Below, piece after piece: positions 11,363 through 22,464 of a stretch of DNA of 64,000 bases. The notes below the pieces were generated by a model. That model was given only the letters and a program-made list of their open reading frames with translations, did not search any database and was not told the DNA's origin. Made by a program: the position numbers and the translations under genes. Origin of the DNA: Rhododendron vialii (lineage: Eukaryota > Streptophyta > Magnoliopsida > Ericales > Ericaceae); contig NC_080560.1 of assembly GCF_030253575.1 (NCBI RefSeq), positions 10,784,501-10,848,500 of the forward strand. Direction: 5' to 3'. Position 1 is the first letter of the stretch. Every line of letters begins with the position of its first letter.

Positions 11363-11686
11363 ATCTTTGTATCCCTCCGTCTCTGCGAACTTTTTGGTTC
11401 AACAGAGTCTTTTTGTATTTGGGCCTTGCCTTTTTCTCCTCCTCTTTTGCCCATCTTCAGACTCACTGAAGGCCCAATTGCTTTAAGAAAATAGAATTTT
11501 TCGATTTCTTCTGCTTAATTTTACTTTTTCCCAAATCTTCTGTCCAAATATTTTACTTGTTCGACATCTACCACTGCAATGAACCGAATAAAACAAAAGA
11601 TGGTAAAAGTAAAATAAAAGAAATTGATATTACAAAACCATAGAAAAAGGAAAACATCTTTTCCTTGTGTGTTTCTAACTTCTAAT

Positions 11687-12455
11687 TAGGGCTGTGCAAA
11701 AAATCCTGTAAACCGGTTTGGACCGAACCGATACGTACCTTTTGAATTTTGTCTATGGATTAATGGTTCGGACATGGATTGAAAAAATAAAAAACCATGA
11801 CTCACGGTTGGGTCCACGGATTTTTATTAAGAAACCATGGATTAACCAAACCAGACCGTGAGAATTTATTTAAAATAAATAAATAAGTATATATATTAAT
11901 ATATATAATTAGATATATATGTCTATACATAAATAATATTCACCTATAAATAAATTAATAAAATTTTGTATACCAATTTTAGTATTTTACTTAATAATAA
12001 GATATAATGTAAGTCTATATAAAATTTAGAGGGTAAATCGTGGTTAGTCTGTATCAGTAACCCTATTTCTTAGATCTGATTCTTCAAAATAGTAAATTTA
12101 GGGGGTAAATTTATTGTTCTTTGGTTTTGATGAACATTTGGAAGACTAGAACTGCATGTATTGTTTTCATTTGGTGTTTGCTCTGTTCTGGAACTGTAAT
12201 GCAATATTGAACTGTAATGCAATATTGAACTGCAAGATATGTGATTATATGCTAGTGTTTAACTTTTGCTTACTTACGTAACAAAATTCGTGGATAAAAC
12301 CGTAACCGATTCGCGAGTCACGAATTGGAATGGAACTGAACCGTAGGATTTTTGGTCCGGATATGGATTTCATTTTCAAAAAACCGTGACTAGTGGTTTG
12401 GTCCTCGGATTCCTAAAAATCTGAACCAAACCGGACCAGACCACGAACAGTCCTA
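11687..12455. mobile_element. Non-autonomous hAT element with perfect 8 bp target duplication
   Basis: Ends are TAGGGCTGTGC and GAACAGTCCTA. The flanks 11679-11686 and 12456-12463 are both CTTCTAAT. Subterminal regions carry CCGGTTTGGACCGAACCG and its counterpart near 12420-12440. The interior is AT-rich, with a GAACTGTAATGCAATATT unit in tandem near 12195-12230. No transposase frame. Confidence 0.9.
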
Positions 12456-12463
12456 CTTCTAAT

Positions 12464-12920
12464 TATAGCTACGTCTCCCTTAACAAGGCAATCTAGTATA
12501 GAAAAAATATTGAGCGGTCCTATGGCACCATCACGTGGTGCTCCGACCTTTCTTCTCCACAAATTCACGTGAGTTTCTAGTCTAAGTGTTTGAACCCCCG
12601 AATGCCTGATGTTGTGTTTCGATGAGTTTTTGAGAATTTTTATATAAGAGTAATGATTAGAAGTATGGATAATGAGTGGAGCAATAGAGAGAGAAATAAG
12701 AATAATAATTGAAGATATGGGTAATGAGTGGAAGTAAAGGTAATGAGTGTTTTTTGAGTTGAATTTTTTTTTTCAAAAAGGTAAACGAACAAGGCATGAG
12801 TCATCAAAAAAGTGTATGAACGCCACATGAATTTGCGGTAGAGAATGGTGTTGAGGCTCTACGTGACAATGCCCCAAAAGTCAAGATTTTTTGAATAACT
12901 ACTGTCTATTAAATTACTTA
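12464..12920. other. Spacer without recognised features
   Basis: AT-rich sequence with no supported gene; only short frames. Confidence 0.4.
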
Positions 12921-12960
12921 CCAGCGTCTTGCCCGTTCGATGCACGGGCACGGAAACAAA
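12921..12960 (-). mobile_element. Helitron-type 3' terminus (minus strand)
   Basis: Read on the minus strand, the sequence is GCCCGTGCATCGAACGGGC, a stem-loop, then a short spacer and CTGG, followed by T. A hairpin about ten bases before CTRR, with insertion ahead of a T, is the Helitron 3' end signature. The matching 5' end, expected at a higher coordinate, was not found, so only the terminus is reported. Confidence 0.55.
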
Positions 12961-14076
12961 AACATCAGTGAAAACTTTTTTTCTAGATATTATGTGCATT
13001 AGTGGGTTGACATGTATGGCTCTTGAAATTTACTCTATATTCTTGCAAAAAAATTAAGAAAACTCCACCACAATTAAAAAATTAAAGAAAGAAAGAAGAT
13101 AGGTTTGAGACAAAAATAAAATACACTCCGCTTCTTATGCGGACGCCCTTAGCTAGCCAAAATGCGAACGCGCACACCAAGTGTTGGATTGTGTTTTGAA
13201 TGGTTCGAATCTGCGGACATTTTCTTATTACTCAACGGCTGTGGCAGACGTCCGCATTTAACTTGTTTGAGCACGCCTTTACTTGAAGACTAGTGAAATA
13301 AAGTATATATTATCTGTTATGTTTTTTATTTAATTTAGTTTTTTTTAAAGAAAATTAAAGTATATATTTTACATTTTGCGAAATGTAGAATAATGAATAA
13401 AAAGATATAGAAAATGAGAAAATTTCATGTAGGAGATTGAGTTAAGAAGAGAGTTTTCTTTTATTTTAAGGCCTTGTTCCGCTAAAGGTTCTTAAAAAAT
13501 ATGTATTTATTTTTCAATTTTCAAGCTAATATTTTTTTGTGCAATATGGATATCTAGAATCTGGTATAAGCACGCTGATGTGCTGTACAGAATTAAGTAC
13601 CACACTATGACTACCAAGGGAGGGAAGATTGCTGGACTAATGTAACGAAGACGTTGCATCACAAGGTGAGAAGATTGTAGAGCCCCGCACATTGGTCATA
13701 AAAGGGAAAATAATATCGTATATAAGTAAAAACTAACCAGCTACTATTAATTTGAGATGAACCTTTTGAGCCACACGATTAGGTTAAGGGTTTATAAGTT
13801 AGCTGGCACGGGTCATTATAGTAAGCTTAGACGTCTTAGCATTACCCCACAACATGCCATATTCACATATTGCTAGCCTTTTAACACTGTCCCCTAGCAA
13901 GCTGCGATGTTATGCTACAAGCTAAAAAGTCCTTTGGGAATGATGGATCTTGATGAAATATTTTGAACGGCACAAAAAAAAATTAAAAAATTATATTTGT
14001 AAATACTTTATTTTTAAATTTGAAAATATAAATAAATACTTATTTTTTAAGAATCGTTAGCGAGGCATATAACATA
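12961..14076. other. AT-rich stretch, probably disrupted MITE debris
   Basis: No gene is supported. TTCCGCTAAAGGTTCTTAAAAA near 13479 and its counterpart AAGAATCGTTAGCGAGG near 14049 look like the ends of the element type at 25151-25271, pushed apart by other sequence. Confidence 0.35.
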
Positions 14077-14298
14077 CTCCCTCCGTCCTATTTTCATTGT
14101 TCATTTTTGAATTGCTTATATTTTTCAATTTATAATGTTTTTCATAATTTTAAAATTTTTTTATTATAGAACTAATCGAGATCTATCAAATAAGATCCAT
14201 ATTGTATATTTGTCAAGATTCATACTAAAAAATATAAATAAAAGACATAAAAAAACAAAATGATAAATAATAAAAATGAGACGAAGGGAGAGAAGGAG
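14077..14298. mobile_element. Stowaway-like MITE
   Basis: The left end CTCCCTCCGTCCTATTTTCA and the right end GAGACGAAGGGAGAGAAGGAG are inverted copies, and TA dinucleotides flank both sides. 'CTCCCTCCGTCC' with TA target duplication is the usual Stowaway (Tc1/mariner) signature. No ORF. Confidence 0.75.
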
Positions 14299-14519
14299 TA
14301 TATTGCATGGATATCTCCGTCTGTCGTCTCTGTTTGCCCGAAAAGGTCAAAGTCATGTATGCCACGTCATCTTCGACTTTGGATTTTACGGGAATTCAAA
14401 AACTTCCCTCGGTGGTCCCACGGAATTCTTGTGGACAACATTTCTCCAATTTTTGTCCTGAAAAAACACCTTTGTGGGTTGTGCTGGAAAGTTTTTCTTT
14501 CTGTTCAACGAGTAAATCA

Positions 14520-15060
14520 TTCAGTGGTACTCTCACGGGAATGAGGATGCTGGCGAGCGTTCCCTGCAGAGCGGTTTATTCGGTCATTCATCTCGACAAT
14601 CGAAAGCTCGAATTTTAACCGAGCAATTAATGGACGTTTTAAATTTACATGCATTCAAATTCAATCTGAACCGTCTATGCCGAGACTAGGCCGCCCGGCA
14701 CCGACCAACAAATAAATGCTCGGCATCATTCCCCTGTCCTCAACTGTCACGTGTCTCATCATCCTTATTTACCAAACATTTTTAATTATGCAATTACATT
14801 TTACTTGGCTCCCGCAAAAATATGTGGTGGATAAAAATGTTAGACACCCTGTGACGTTACCCCAAAACCATCAATTAAATTTCCCTATTCAAGACGTAGA
14901 AAGGCTAATGAGATTTATAAAATTTGTTCCAAAAAGAGAGTAGAAAACTAAGTACCCGGGGTGCTATAGGGCACCTCCTCTACTACACATGTAGTGCGGT
15001 TAATCCGACCGTCCATCTCGACAATAGACGGTTCAAATTTTCATTCAAACAATAGACAAT
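14520..15060. repeat. Dispersed repeat fragments ('CGGTTCA.ATTGAAT' family)
   Basis: Pieces around 14530-14710 and 14955-15060 share motifs such as CATCTCGACAAT, a GGACG or GACGGTTCAAATTT block and CATTCAAA, also seen at 33986-34180. They look like decayed copies of one non-coding element. Borders are uncertain. Confidence 0.4.
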
Positions 15061-15440
15061 GAGAATTTGGAGAAGACTAGGGATCGATGAAATATCCCAA
15101 GACCTTATTATGTTACTCTATCTTCAACGAGAAAGAGCCGAAACCTCGCCAGACAAGAAAAATGTACTGATACGAAACCATTCAGGTTCGTGTCGTTATC
15201 TTTTTTTATTCACTTACGCTAGTAGTAATTATTACGAAAAATCAGTAATTTGAACACGGATAATTCATTTTGTGTCTAGATGTCGATACGAAGTTTGATA
15301 TTTTGTTTGAAAATTACTTTAGGATGTTTGATACCAACTAGGCACGACTAGTTGCGTTTGATCTGGAGTTGACGTCTCCCCCTTTTTTTTTACCACGATA
15401 CGTAGTTGTGTGAATCATGGACCATGCATAGGGGAGAGGC

Positions 15441-15642
15441 GCAACTAGTTGCATCCTGGAGTTGACGTCTACCCCTTTGTTTTTTGTACGTTTGCTCGTA
15501 CGTCTAAAATTTTTGAATGGACACAATATCCAATGCGCATGACTAGTTGTGTTCTGGATCGTTCACGTCTCCTCCTTTTTTTTGTACGTTTGCTCGTAAG
15601 TCTAAAAAATTTGAATGGACACAATGTCCAATTAGCGTCGCC
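15441..15642. repeat. Tandem repeat, two units of about 100 bp
   Basis: Units 15441-15536 and 15537-15642 share ACTAGTTG.(A/G)T.CTGGA, a GACGTCT/CACGTCTCC block, TTGTACGTTTGCTCGTA and TTTGAATGGACACAAT. Partial units flank them (GGAGTTGACGTCTCCCCC near 15365 and TTCACGTCTCCC near 15652), so the array has at least two full and two broken units. Confidence 0.65.
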
Positions 15643-15821
15643 TCTCCCTTGTTCACGTCTCCCACTGTGTACCGTGGTTTTGTTTTGTAAGTACTACTGT
15701 ACTTGCTAAATGCTATACCTCTAACTTCGAAATCAAGAGTGCTACGGGGACCATAAGATTGTACCATAACCTCATCTATCTATGCGCCAAACTAAACCAT
15801 ATCCTTATTGCCTGCGAGTTA

Positions 15822-16210
15822 CCCCGTTTGATAATCGGACTATACCTTGGGATTGGATTACCAATCTCAAGGGCTTCCCAAACCCCATGTTTGATAACCG
15901 GATTATTACTCCGTTCGAATGAGCAGTGAGCTCCATAGAGGGTATTAACAATATCCCTTGAGACTTGGTATTCGTTGTCCAATCCCAACCTTTTCTTATT
16001 ACCAATCCCTTCTAATTACCAATTTCTTTTATCAATCCAATCTCATCTCAAACAAACATGATATTAATAATCTTATCATCTAATCTCATTCCAAACAAAC
16101 ATACTCATTATCAATCCCTTCTCATTAACAATCACTTATCATTACCAATTCCAATCCTAATCCCATCTCCTTATGAATCACATCCATCTATCACTGTTAT
16201 CAAACGGAAC
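15822..16210. mobile_element. Possible MITE with CCGTTTGATAA ends
   Basis: The left end CCCCGTTTGATAATCGG and the right end TTATCAAACGGAAC are roughly complementary, and the interior is rich in ATTACCAATC-type inverted motifs. I could not confirm a target duplication. Confidence 0.4.
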
Positions 16211-16522
16211 ATTAAATGTACCCATAAAATAGTATGTACTATATTGGATCTTGATCAGGATGGTCCATCAATTTTGTTGGGCTTGTAGCCTTATTGAATT
16301 TGGTTCGTGCTTTCGTTGACTATTAAGAGTTCGACCGAACCGCTCTGGTCACCTGCATCCAGGGAGCAACGTCCCCAAAACATAATAAAATATTTGTTAT
16401 CCGTAGCAGTAGATGTAACTCTTATATTCTCTTAATTCGATACATATTGACAATTATATAGTGTGAATTATGGATGTACTCAATTGCACAATTGAAAAAT
16501 TACAGAGAATTTCTACGTTTTG

Positions 16523-16556
<34 letters not shown>

Positions 16557-17343
16557 TGTAGTTTTTCTTGATTATTCCTTGTGTTGTGCATTTGATAGTT
16601 TGACCAATTTTCAACAAATTCAAGATTGTCATAGGATTGTTTGAGCGAAAAAACTGTTGAGCCACTAGAGGTTTCTCCGATCGCTAATTTTTGTTAAGAA
16701 ATTATAGTCCCACATTCAAGGCTGGCTCATATATTTTGGAAGCCCAAAGAAAATTTCCTATATTGAGCCCTTTACATATTAATGAATTTCTTAAAAAAAT
16801 AATAAAAGTACAAAAAAAAAAAGAACTAAAAGGATACAATTAATTAGGGCCTCAATTTTAGACCAAAATTTGGGAGCCGGAAGCGGTCACTTCTCTCGCC
16901 TCCCCTATGAGCTGGCCTTGCCCACATTAATTAGGAGTAAAACAGGTGATCACTTAATAATATGAGAGACCTATTCATTCATTATCGATTAATTTTGAAA
17001 TGGGTATAATAAATTAAGTTTCCACACGTATCAGTGCGGGGCTCCTTCCACCTAACATTTCAAAAAAATCACAATTCACACATGAAATAATAACACAATC
17101 TAAATTCTTTTTATGTACAAAAATCTCGAGTTTCGCGCTAAAAGCACAAAAGCAAGATATATGCTCTTATATTTAGATTGTAAGTACAGCTATTACAAAA
17201 AAATTATTAGGTCCATAGTCAATTCTCTTCTACACTTACATAAAAAATAAAAAAAAAGGAACGCTCAAAAGGAAGAGAGGAAAATTTGCAGATTTAGATG
17301 GTTACATCTAAAAATGCATGAAATGTCGTCGAATTTAGTTTTT
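16211..17343. other. Intergenic region downstream of the GLK gene
   Basis: No gene is supported. It holds an (ATT)11 microsatellite at 16524-16556. The part next to 17343 would contain the 3' UTR of the minus-strand GLK gene. Confidence 0.45.
16524..16556. repeat. (ATT)11 microsatellite
   Basis: Uninterrupted ATT triplets, in the region downstream of the GLK gene. Confidence 0.95.
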
Positions 17344-20300
17344 TTACGGCTTGAAATTCCCCAAATCACCACCATGCATGGATTGTGATGATTGTTGAGT
17401 ATTAGCTTTTGAACTGCAAGTGGGGGGTATTTTGGGAATTCCCTGGCGTTGCAATTCCACCATGACACTGTCAGTAGATGGAGGTTTTAGGCCAATTGGA
17501 AGTGGCAGCCATGGCTTTGACATCACATCTCCTATGGCTGCATCAATGCTCTCTTTAGACTGTTCAATTAAACAAATTATGAAAAACAATTCATAAGACA
17601 AGAAAATCAATTATTGGTTGTGAATTTTTAAAGATTATCAGGAAATATAGACACATTTAGGGTGAATACGAATGTAAATTTGAAGGAGATAATTGAAAGC
17701 AGTAAGCAGATTAGGGTTATTGCGAAAATATAGACAACCCATGCAGGCATGAAAGCCCCTCGTCCCTTCCTAGATCCGCATCTGATCTCAATGCGTTTGT
17801 CTATTTCCACTATTTTAGACGTCTCAAAAAATTGTGCATGTCAAAACCTTACAACTTGCTCTATTTGTATGCATTGTTCTTTGAATATGGTGTTGTTTCC
17901 CTGCTCTTATTAGTCTTGTAAAATTTTCAAGATTAATAATTTTTTTTTTGCCGTTTGAAAAAAAAGAAAAATTCTCCATGCGTGTTCTGAGTCATATGAA
18001 GTTACTAGAATCTATACGTATATAGGAGAAATTTTTCAAAGCCGGGTGGAAATCAGGTGGTGCCCGCTAGGCTCATCCGGGCCATCCATTTTGGTTTTGG
18101 ACGACTCGGATTTGGAGCGAGAAAAAAGAGAAGAGAAAGTGGTGGGGTGAGAAGAGAAAGAGAGTTTCAATCTAGGCCGTCCAACACATTTTTGATCGAC
18201 CTCAATGGACTGCTCAGCCGCCCACGTGAATTCGGCTACGTGGTATCCACCCGGTATCGAAAAATTTCTCCATATCCAGACACACAAATATTTGGATTTG
18301 GGAGAGTCTCTCACCGGGAGCAAGTCCAATGGAGCTGGCTGGGGACCAGTTTGTCTGGTAGGGTCTACTCTGAACATGGCATGGGGTGGTGGAATTCCTG
18401 TGACCTGTAGCACGGGAAATCTCTGCAGTAAACAATAATGCACTAACCAAGTAAGCCAAAAGCTTCTGCAAAAGGACATGCTAATCTATATGATTGATGA
18501 AGTACTGTTTTTTAATCGAGCCAAACTCATTGTACGTAGCATTTTTCCTGTGTGTGACGGTTAGGATATCTGGATCAATTTATGCGCACTTCATCTATTT
18601 TTTTTTTAAGTCAGTCAAAAACTAAGCCATCTACGTCCTGACCGGGGAATTCACAAGATCGAACTACGTACTTTCTTACGGCCGGTCTGTCTCCAAAAAT
18701 AAAACCCTGATCAATTGTGTAAAAAAACAGAACAACCAACCATCGGACTAATCCTTGGGATTCTAAACTGTGTCTACTTAGAAAAAGCTTACAAAAGAGA
18801 AAGGATAGTACTTACCGCTGTTGCCAGTGGTGGTGGTGGAAAGCAAGGCATTCCTGGGGTGTGAGAATTGGACACCTAAATCAAAAGGAGATGTGGCAAT
18901 TTTAGAAGGAGAAAATGAGTACTACCGGAGTGCTGGTCCAAAACCGTTGTTGAGAATGGTAGTTAAGATTTCTGAAAGATTGTTGCCATATATTACCAGT
19001 TTTTATGGAATACCACATATGGTAGGATATGATGAAATTACCCTCTTGTCTTTCCTAAAAAAAACAGATGGCAGGATATAGTGAATTTTTTTTTTTTTTG
19101 TCAAACGATAGAATGTCATAAGTATATTATTAGAATTTGTTAGATTTCTACGAGGGTCAACCTCCTGTTCGTAGGAGTTGAACTCTAAACCTCTCATTTC
19201 AAGTGCTACACGACCATTAATGGGCCAAACCCCAAGGTCTAGGATATGGTTCGTTAAATTTATCTAAATATAAAACTAATCATGATTTACCAAAGCGCTG
19301 AGATAATGTATACATCATTTCTCTTTCTGATTTTCTTTTTAATAATAAGCTATAGAAGAATACAAGTAATCTGAATTACATATGAAGCACTGAAATAACG
19401 TATACGTCATTTCTCTTTCTAAATCAACTCATCGTTATAGGGAGAGGAATTTTGATAAATTACCCTTAGATGGTGCGGGAGCCAAAATGAAGGGTCTGGC
19501 GGTGGCCGAGGAGGAGGAGGATGCGGGCCTGGAGCCCACGCTACTGCGGCTGGCGGTGGCAGCGGAGATCCGGCAGGGACTAGATGTTTGGGCCACATGT
19601 GCATTAGAGATTGGTCCATGGACGGATGACCCCATACGTGTAACGGTCTGAAGTGCTGTTGTAATGGTGGCATGGGTGGAGGGAACCCCATGGTAGGTGC
19701 TACCCAAGGTCTTATGTTCTTACTTCCACCTCTGGCAGGGGCGGCGGCACTACCGTACATTTGCCGTCTTTGGCTCCAAGTTGCTGCCTCGGCTTCTCGA
19801 GCTAGCAAATGCTTCCTATGAGATCGATATTTCTGCACAAGTCGAAGTTCGTCTTCAAAATCACAAATCTTGCTCTATGGCTCACAATTTGGCCTTTGTT
19901 CGTTTTTCCTGAATTTTTGTTGGGTTTACGTTTGGTTTCTTTGGATTAGCAGTTTATCTTCACAAGAAGGATCTTATAAGTAAAAAACTATGACAAAAAA
20001 AATTACTAAAAACGAAAAAAATTGGAATTATAATTGTTTTTGTTATTTGTAATATTCTCTTATCGGAACTTTTTTCAATTTTTGTCCTATTTTTATAGTT
20101 TCTTGGTTTCTGTCACCGAGACATGATTAATCCTAAAAATAAGGGCAAAAAACTAAATAATAAATCACTAAAAGTTAAAAATTCCGAATGTCTTTAAATT
20201 CACCTTCCGTTTTTTAGGATGTAGCCAGGATATCATGTTCATTGTATGTCTCTATACAATTTCTTTTTCTTTTCTTTTTTCGCATAACAAAAGTGCATGG

Positions 20301-20967
20301 ACCTGTTACACAAACTGAGAGAGAGAGAGAGAAGCAAACGAATGCATATATTTCTAATTAATCCTCAAAAAAGTTCCCATGAAATGCTTTAGAGAAGTTT
20401 TTACAATTTGAATTTGGTCCCGGCCCACTTGCATACACCTATCAATTATTCTGAGAATTCAATTCCATCGTCCAGTTATGGAAAGCCTATAATTCTTTTA
20501 GTGATTCTCGGCCTAATTAAACGAGGAGGACCGGAGGAGAGACAAACTTCGATTTGACTAGCTTTTGTACAACTTTACAGACTAGCTATGAGGGAGAATC
20601 AAATCATGAGTAACAAGAAATTTCGGAAACATGACTTACTTGGAGATGGCTGGCAATGTTATGGCGAGTGAGGCAATCAATTCCCATAAGCTCTAAAATT
20701 CTTGATGGGACTGCCTTGTCCACTCCTAACTGCTCCACTGCTTGCACAAATCTCCTGTGCAGCTCTGCCGTCCAGTCCACCTAATATTTCATCATTACGA
20801 ACACAAACACAAATACTTTTTAGTTCAAGAAATTATTACACTTGGGAACAACTTGTAGGAAAAAAACCAAAGGAATAATACATGGTAATTTCAGTCATGA
20901 AGATGTACAGAGACTACTCCTAATTCCCGTGAGCTCCTTGCACCCCATGAAATATGTGAAAATTCAT

Positions 20968-21023
<56 letters not shown>

Positions 21024-21191
21024 CAAACAACACATGTTATAACGCCGGTAATTAACCAAACTTTCATTTTCGCCGGAGGATTTTGAGCAAGGTTTTAAGT
21101 ATAGGCTGTTTATATGTGACTTATCTTCAATTATGTAATGGAACTTCTGTACGTATTTTGATGCTGCGATTAAAACCATGATTTTGAAATA

Positions 21192-21240
<49 letters not shown>

Positions 21241-21710
21241 AAATCATCACACACTCGAATAGTTACCTTAACTTTCCTTTTCCCTTGAGAATTCTTAGAT
21301 GATTTCCTTCCTTTTTCAGCTTCCTTTCGCAACGGTTTTGCACCACCAACGGACTCGTCCTCTCTCTTGCTCACTATCTCCTCCGCCGGTCCATGACTAA
21401 TCAACCCAGAACCTTCCGTCACTTCCTCCTTCCCCGACAAAGAATTATCCTCCGCTCTCTCGCCCGACGCAAACGACGACGTCGCGTTCATCTCCGATTC
21501 CTCGCCCCCGCTCGCCGATGTTGAAAACTCGGCCAGGATCTCCGAGTCCATCTCCAGATCAGGCAACACATCCCCGTCGTTAACCCCGCTGAAAAGATCA
21601 TCGAAATCGATGCTGTCGAGGAAATTCCCGTCGGAGAACTCCGAGAATTCGTTGATCGAGAAGCTCTCCCTCTCATCCTTGGCGTTCGTCAAAGGAGACA
21701 AGGCAAGCAT
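17344..21710 (-). CDS. GLK: GOLDEN2-LIKE (GLK) GARP transcription factor, 445 aa, 6 exons
   Basis: Minus-strand coding exons are 21710-21267, 20780-20640, 19832-19464, 18875-18816, 18422-18315 and 17559-17344. All introns have GT..AG borders and every junction is phase 0. GLK proteins are nuclear activators of chlorophyll and photosystem genes and drive chloroplast development. I chose the start at [13 protein letters not shown] because the family begins this way, although the frame is open further upstream. Residues about 30-60 hold the acidic block [11 protein letters not shown] and [16 protein letters not shown]. The GARP DNA-binding domain spans about 146-205, with [39 protein letters not shown] and [10 protein letters not shown], followed by the AREAEA motif. 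A proline-rich region precedes the C-terminal GCT box ([31 protein letters not shown]). About 20 residues follow the usual end near PPTC. It looks intact. GLK1 and GLK2 cannot be told apart here. Confidence 0.95.
18025..18271. mobile_element. TIR element inside GLK intron 5
   Basis: The left end GGAGAAATTTTTCAAAGCCG, continuing GGTGG, and the right end, read in complement (GGAGAAATTTTTCGATACCG), are matching inverted repeats of about 30 bp. There is no clear target duplication and no ORF beyond chance frames. It lies wholly between exons 5 and 6 of the GLK gene. Confidence 0.65.
18560..18765. repeat. Dispersed SINE-like repeat in GLK intron 4
   Basis: Blocks such as GGATCAATTTATGCGCACTTC, GACCGGGGAATTC and ACCAACCATCGGACTA match, with divergence, the sequence at 33645-33815 and, more weakly, 31980-32100 and 3466-3570. 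This arrangement recurs in plant genomes as a SINE-like repeat. Exact ends are not visible. Confidence 0.45.
19084..19240 (-). mobile_element. SINE in GLK intron 3, minus strand
   Basis: On the minus strand the element begins at a pol III A-box-like stretch (TTTGGCCCATTAATGGTCG), has a B-box-like GGTTTAGAGTTCAACTCC, and ends in a run of A (the T-run near 19087-19100 on the plus strand). AGGATATAG near 19073 and AGGATATGG at 19241 form a target duplication with one mismatch. All three are diagnostic of a tRNA-derived SINE. Confidence 0.75.
20972..21021. repeat. Compound (GT)n(AG)n microsatellite in GLK intron 1
   Basis: About nine GT units run directly into about fifteen AG units, within the first GLK intron. 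Confidence 0.95.
21195..21238. repeat. (GA)22 microsatellite next to the GLK exon 1 donor
   Basis: GA repeat in GLK intron 1, ending 28 bases from the exon 1 splice donor at 21266. On the transcript it is a CU-rich tract. Confidence 0.95.
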
Positions 21711-22129
21711 TCCAAAGTCCACCCGATTCCGTCCGGCTCCGCGGCTCAGTGGTCTGCTGATAGTTCTGATCAACCGTTAATTTTAGTTCGGTTATTCGTT
21801 CTATACTTCTGAACAATTTTGTGGGAGGGGGAGTGCTATTATTAAGGGTGGGTTGGATTTTTGGAAGTGGAAGCGGCCAAGTGGGGAGTGTGGAGAAAGT
21901 TGGTTCTCCACCGCAAGGTCTCTCTAGATTTTGTATTTATGCTTTTTGTTTGGGCTTGAGGTGTTTTTATTTTTATTTTTAATTTTTTTAGTGCGTTATA
22001 TGAATATTTGGATTTGTGGATGGAGTTTTTTGGGAGTTTGAAAAAATCTTTGGAGTGCTCTCGTGAGCTGTTTTTAGTTTCCTCTATTATGGGTTACGGT
22101 AAGTCTGTTCACACGGACATTTTCCATGC

Positions 22130-22464
22130 AGATCGCCCACAGTTTTGTGTATGAGGCACATTACGGATTTCATACAAATGATTTGATTCGTTTATTAAAT
22201 GTAAAATATTTTTTCAAGGGCTTCTGTGAAAAATCAGCTCAAATCCGATAAGTATAGGTGCTCGATTCAATCATCTTACTTTTCATTATCTTAAAATTTG
22301 AATGAAAAGTTAGATTATTAAATTGAGCACCTATAAGCATCGGATTGAAGTGAGTTTTTGTAGGGGGGCCTTGAAAAAATATTTGACATTTATTGAACAG
22401 CTCGGATCGTTTCTGTGAGACCCTTAGTGGACCCCACAATAAATCTATTCACAAAATCTGTGCA
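22130..22464. mobile_element. Foldback MITE, 'CACAAATGAT...AATCAGCTC' family, complete copy
   Basis: The left arm (CACAGTTTTGTGTATGAGGC, TTTATTAAATGTAAAATATT, AAATCAGCTCAAATCCGATA, GGTGCTCGATTCAATCAT) pairs with its complement on the right (AAATTGAGCACCTATAAGCA, AATATTTGACATTTATTGAA, ACAAAATCTGTG). Half copies or partial copies occur at 25545-25735, 27175-27300 and 39365-39500. Confidence 0.7.

Noticed and set aside
15441-15642. Tandem repeats as a CRISPR array
   Set aside because: The genome is a plant nuclear genome, and the units are about 100 bp without spacer structure.
21708-21773. Longer GLK start upstream of MLALSPL
   Set aside because: The frame is open, but the upstream residues do not resemble the family and the first candidate codon there is TTG rather than ATG.
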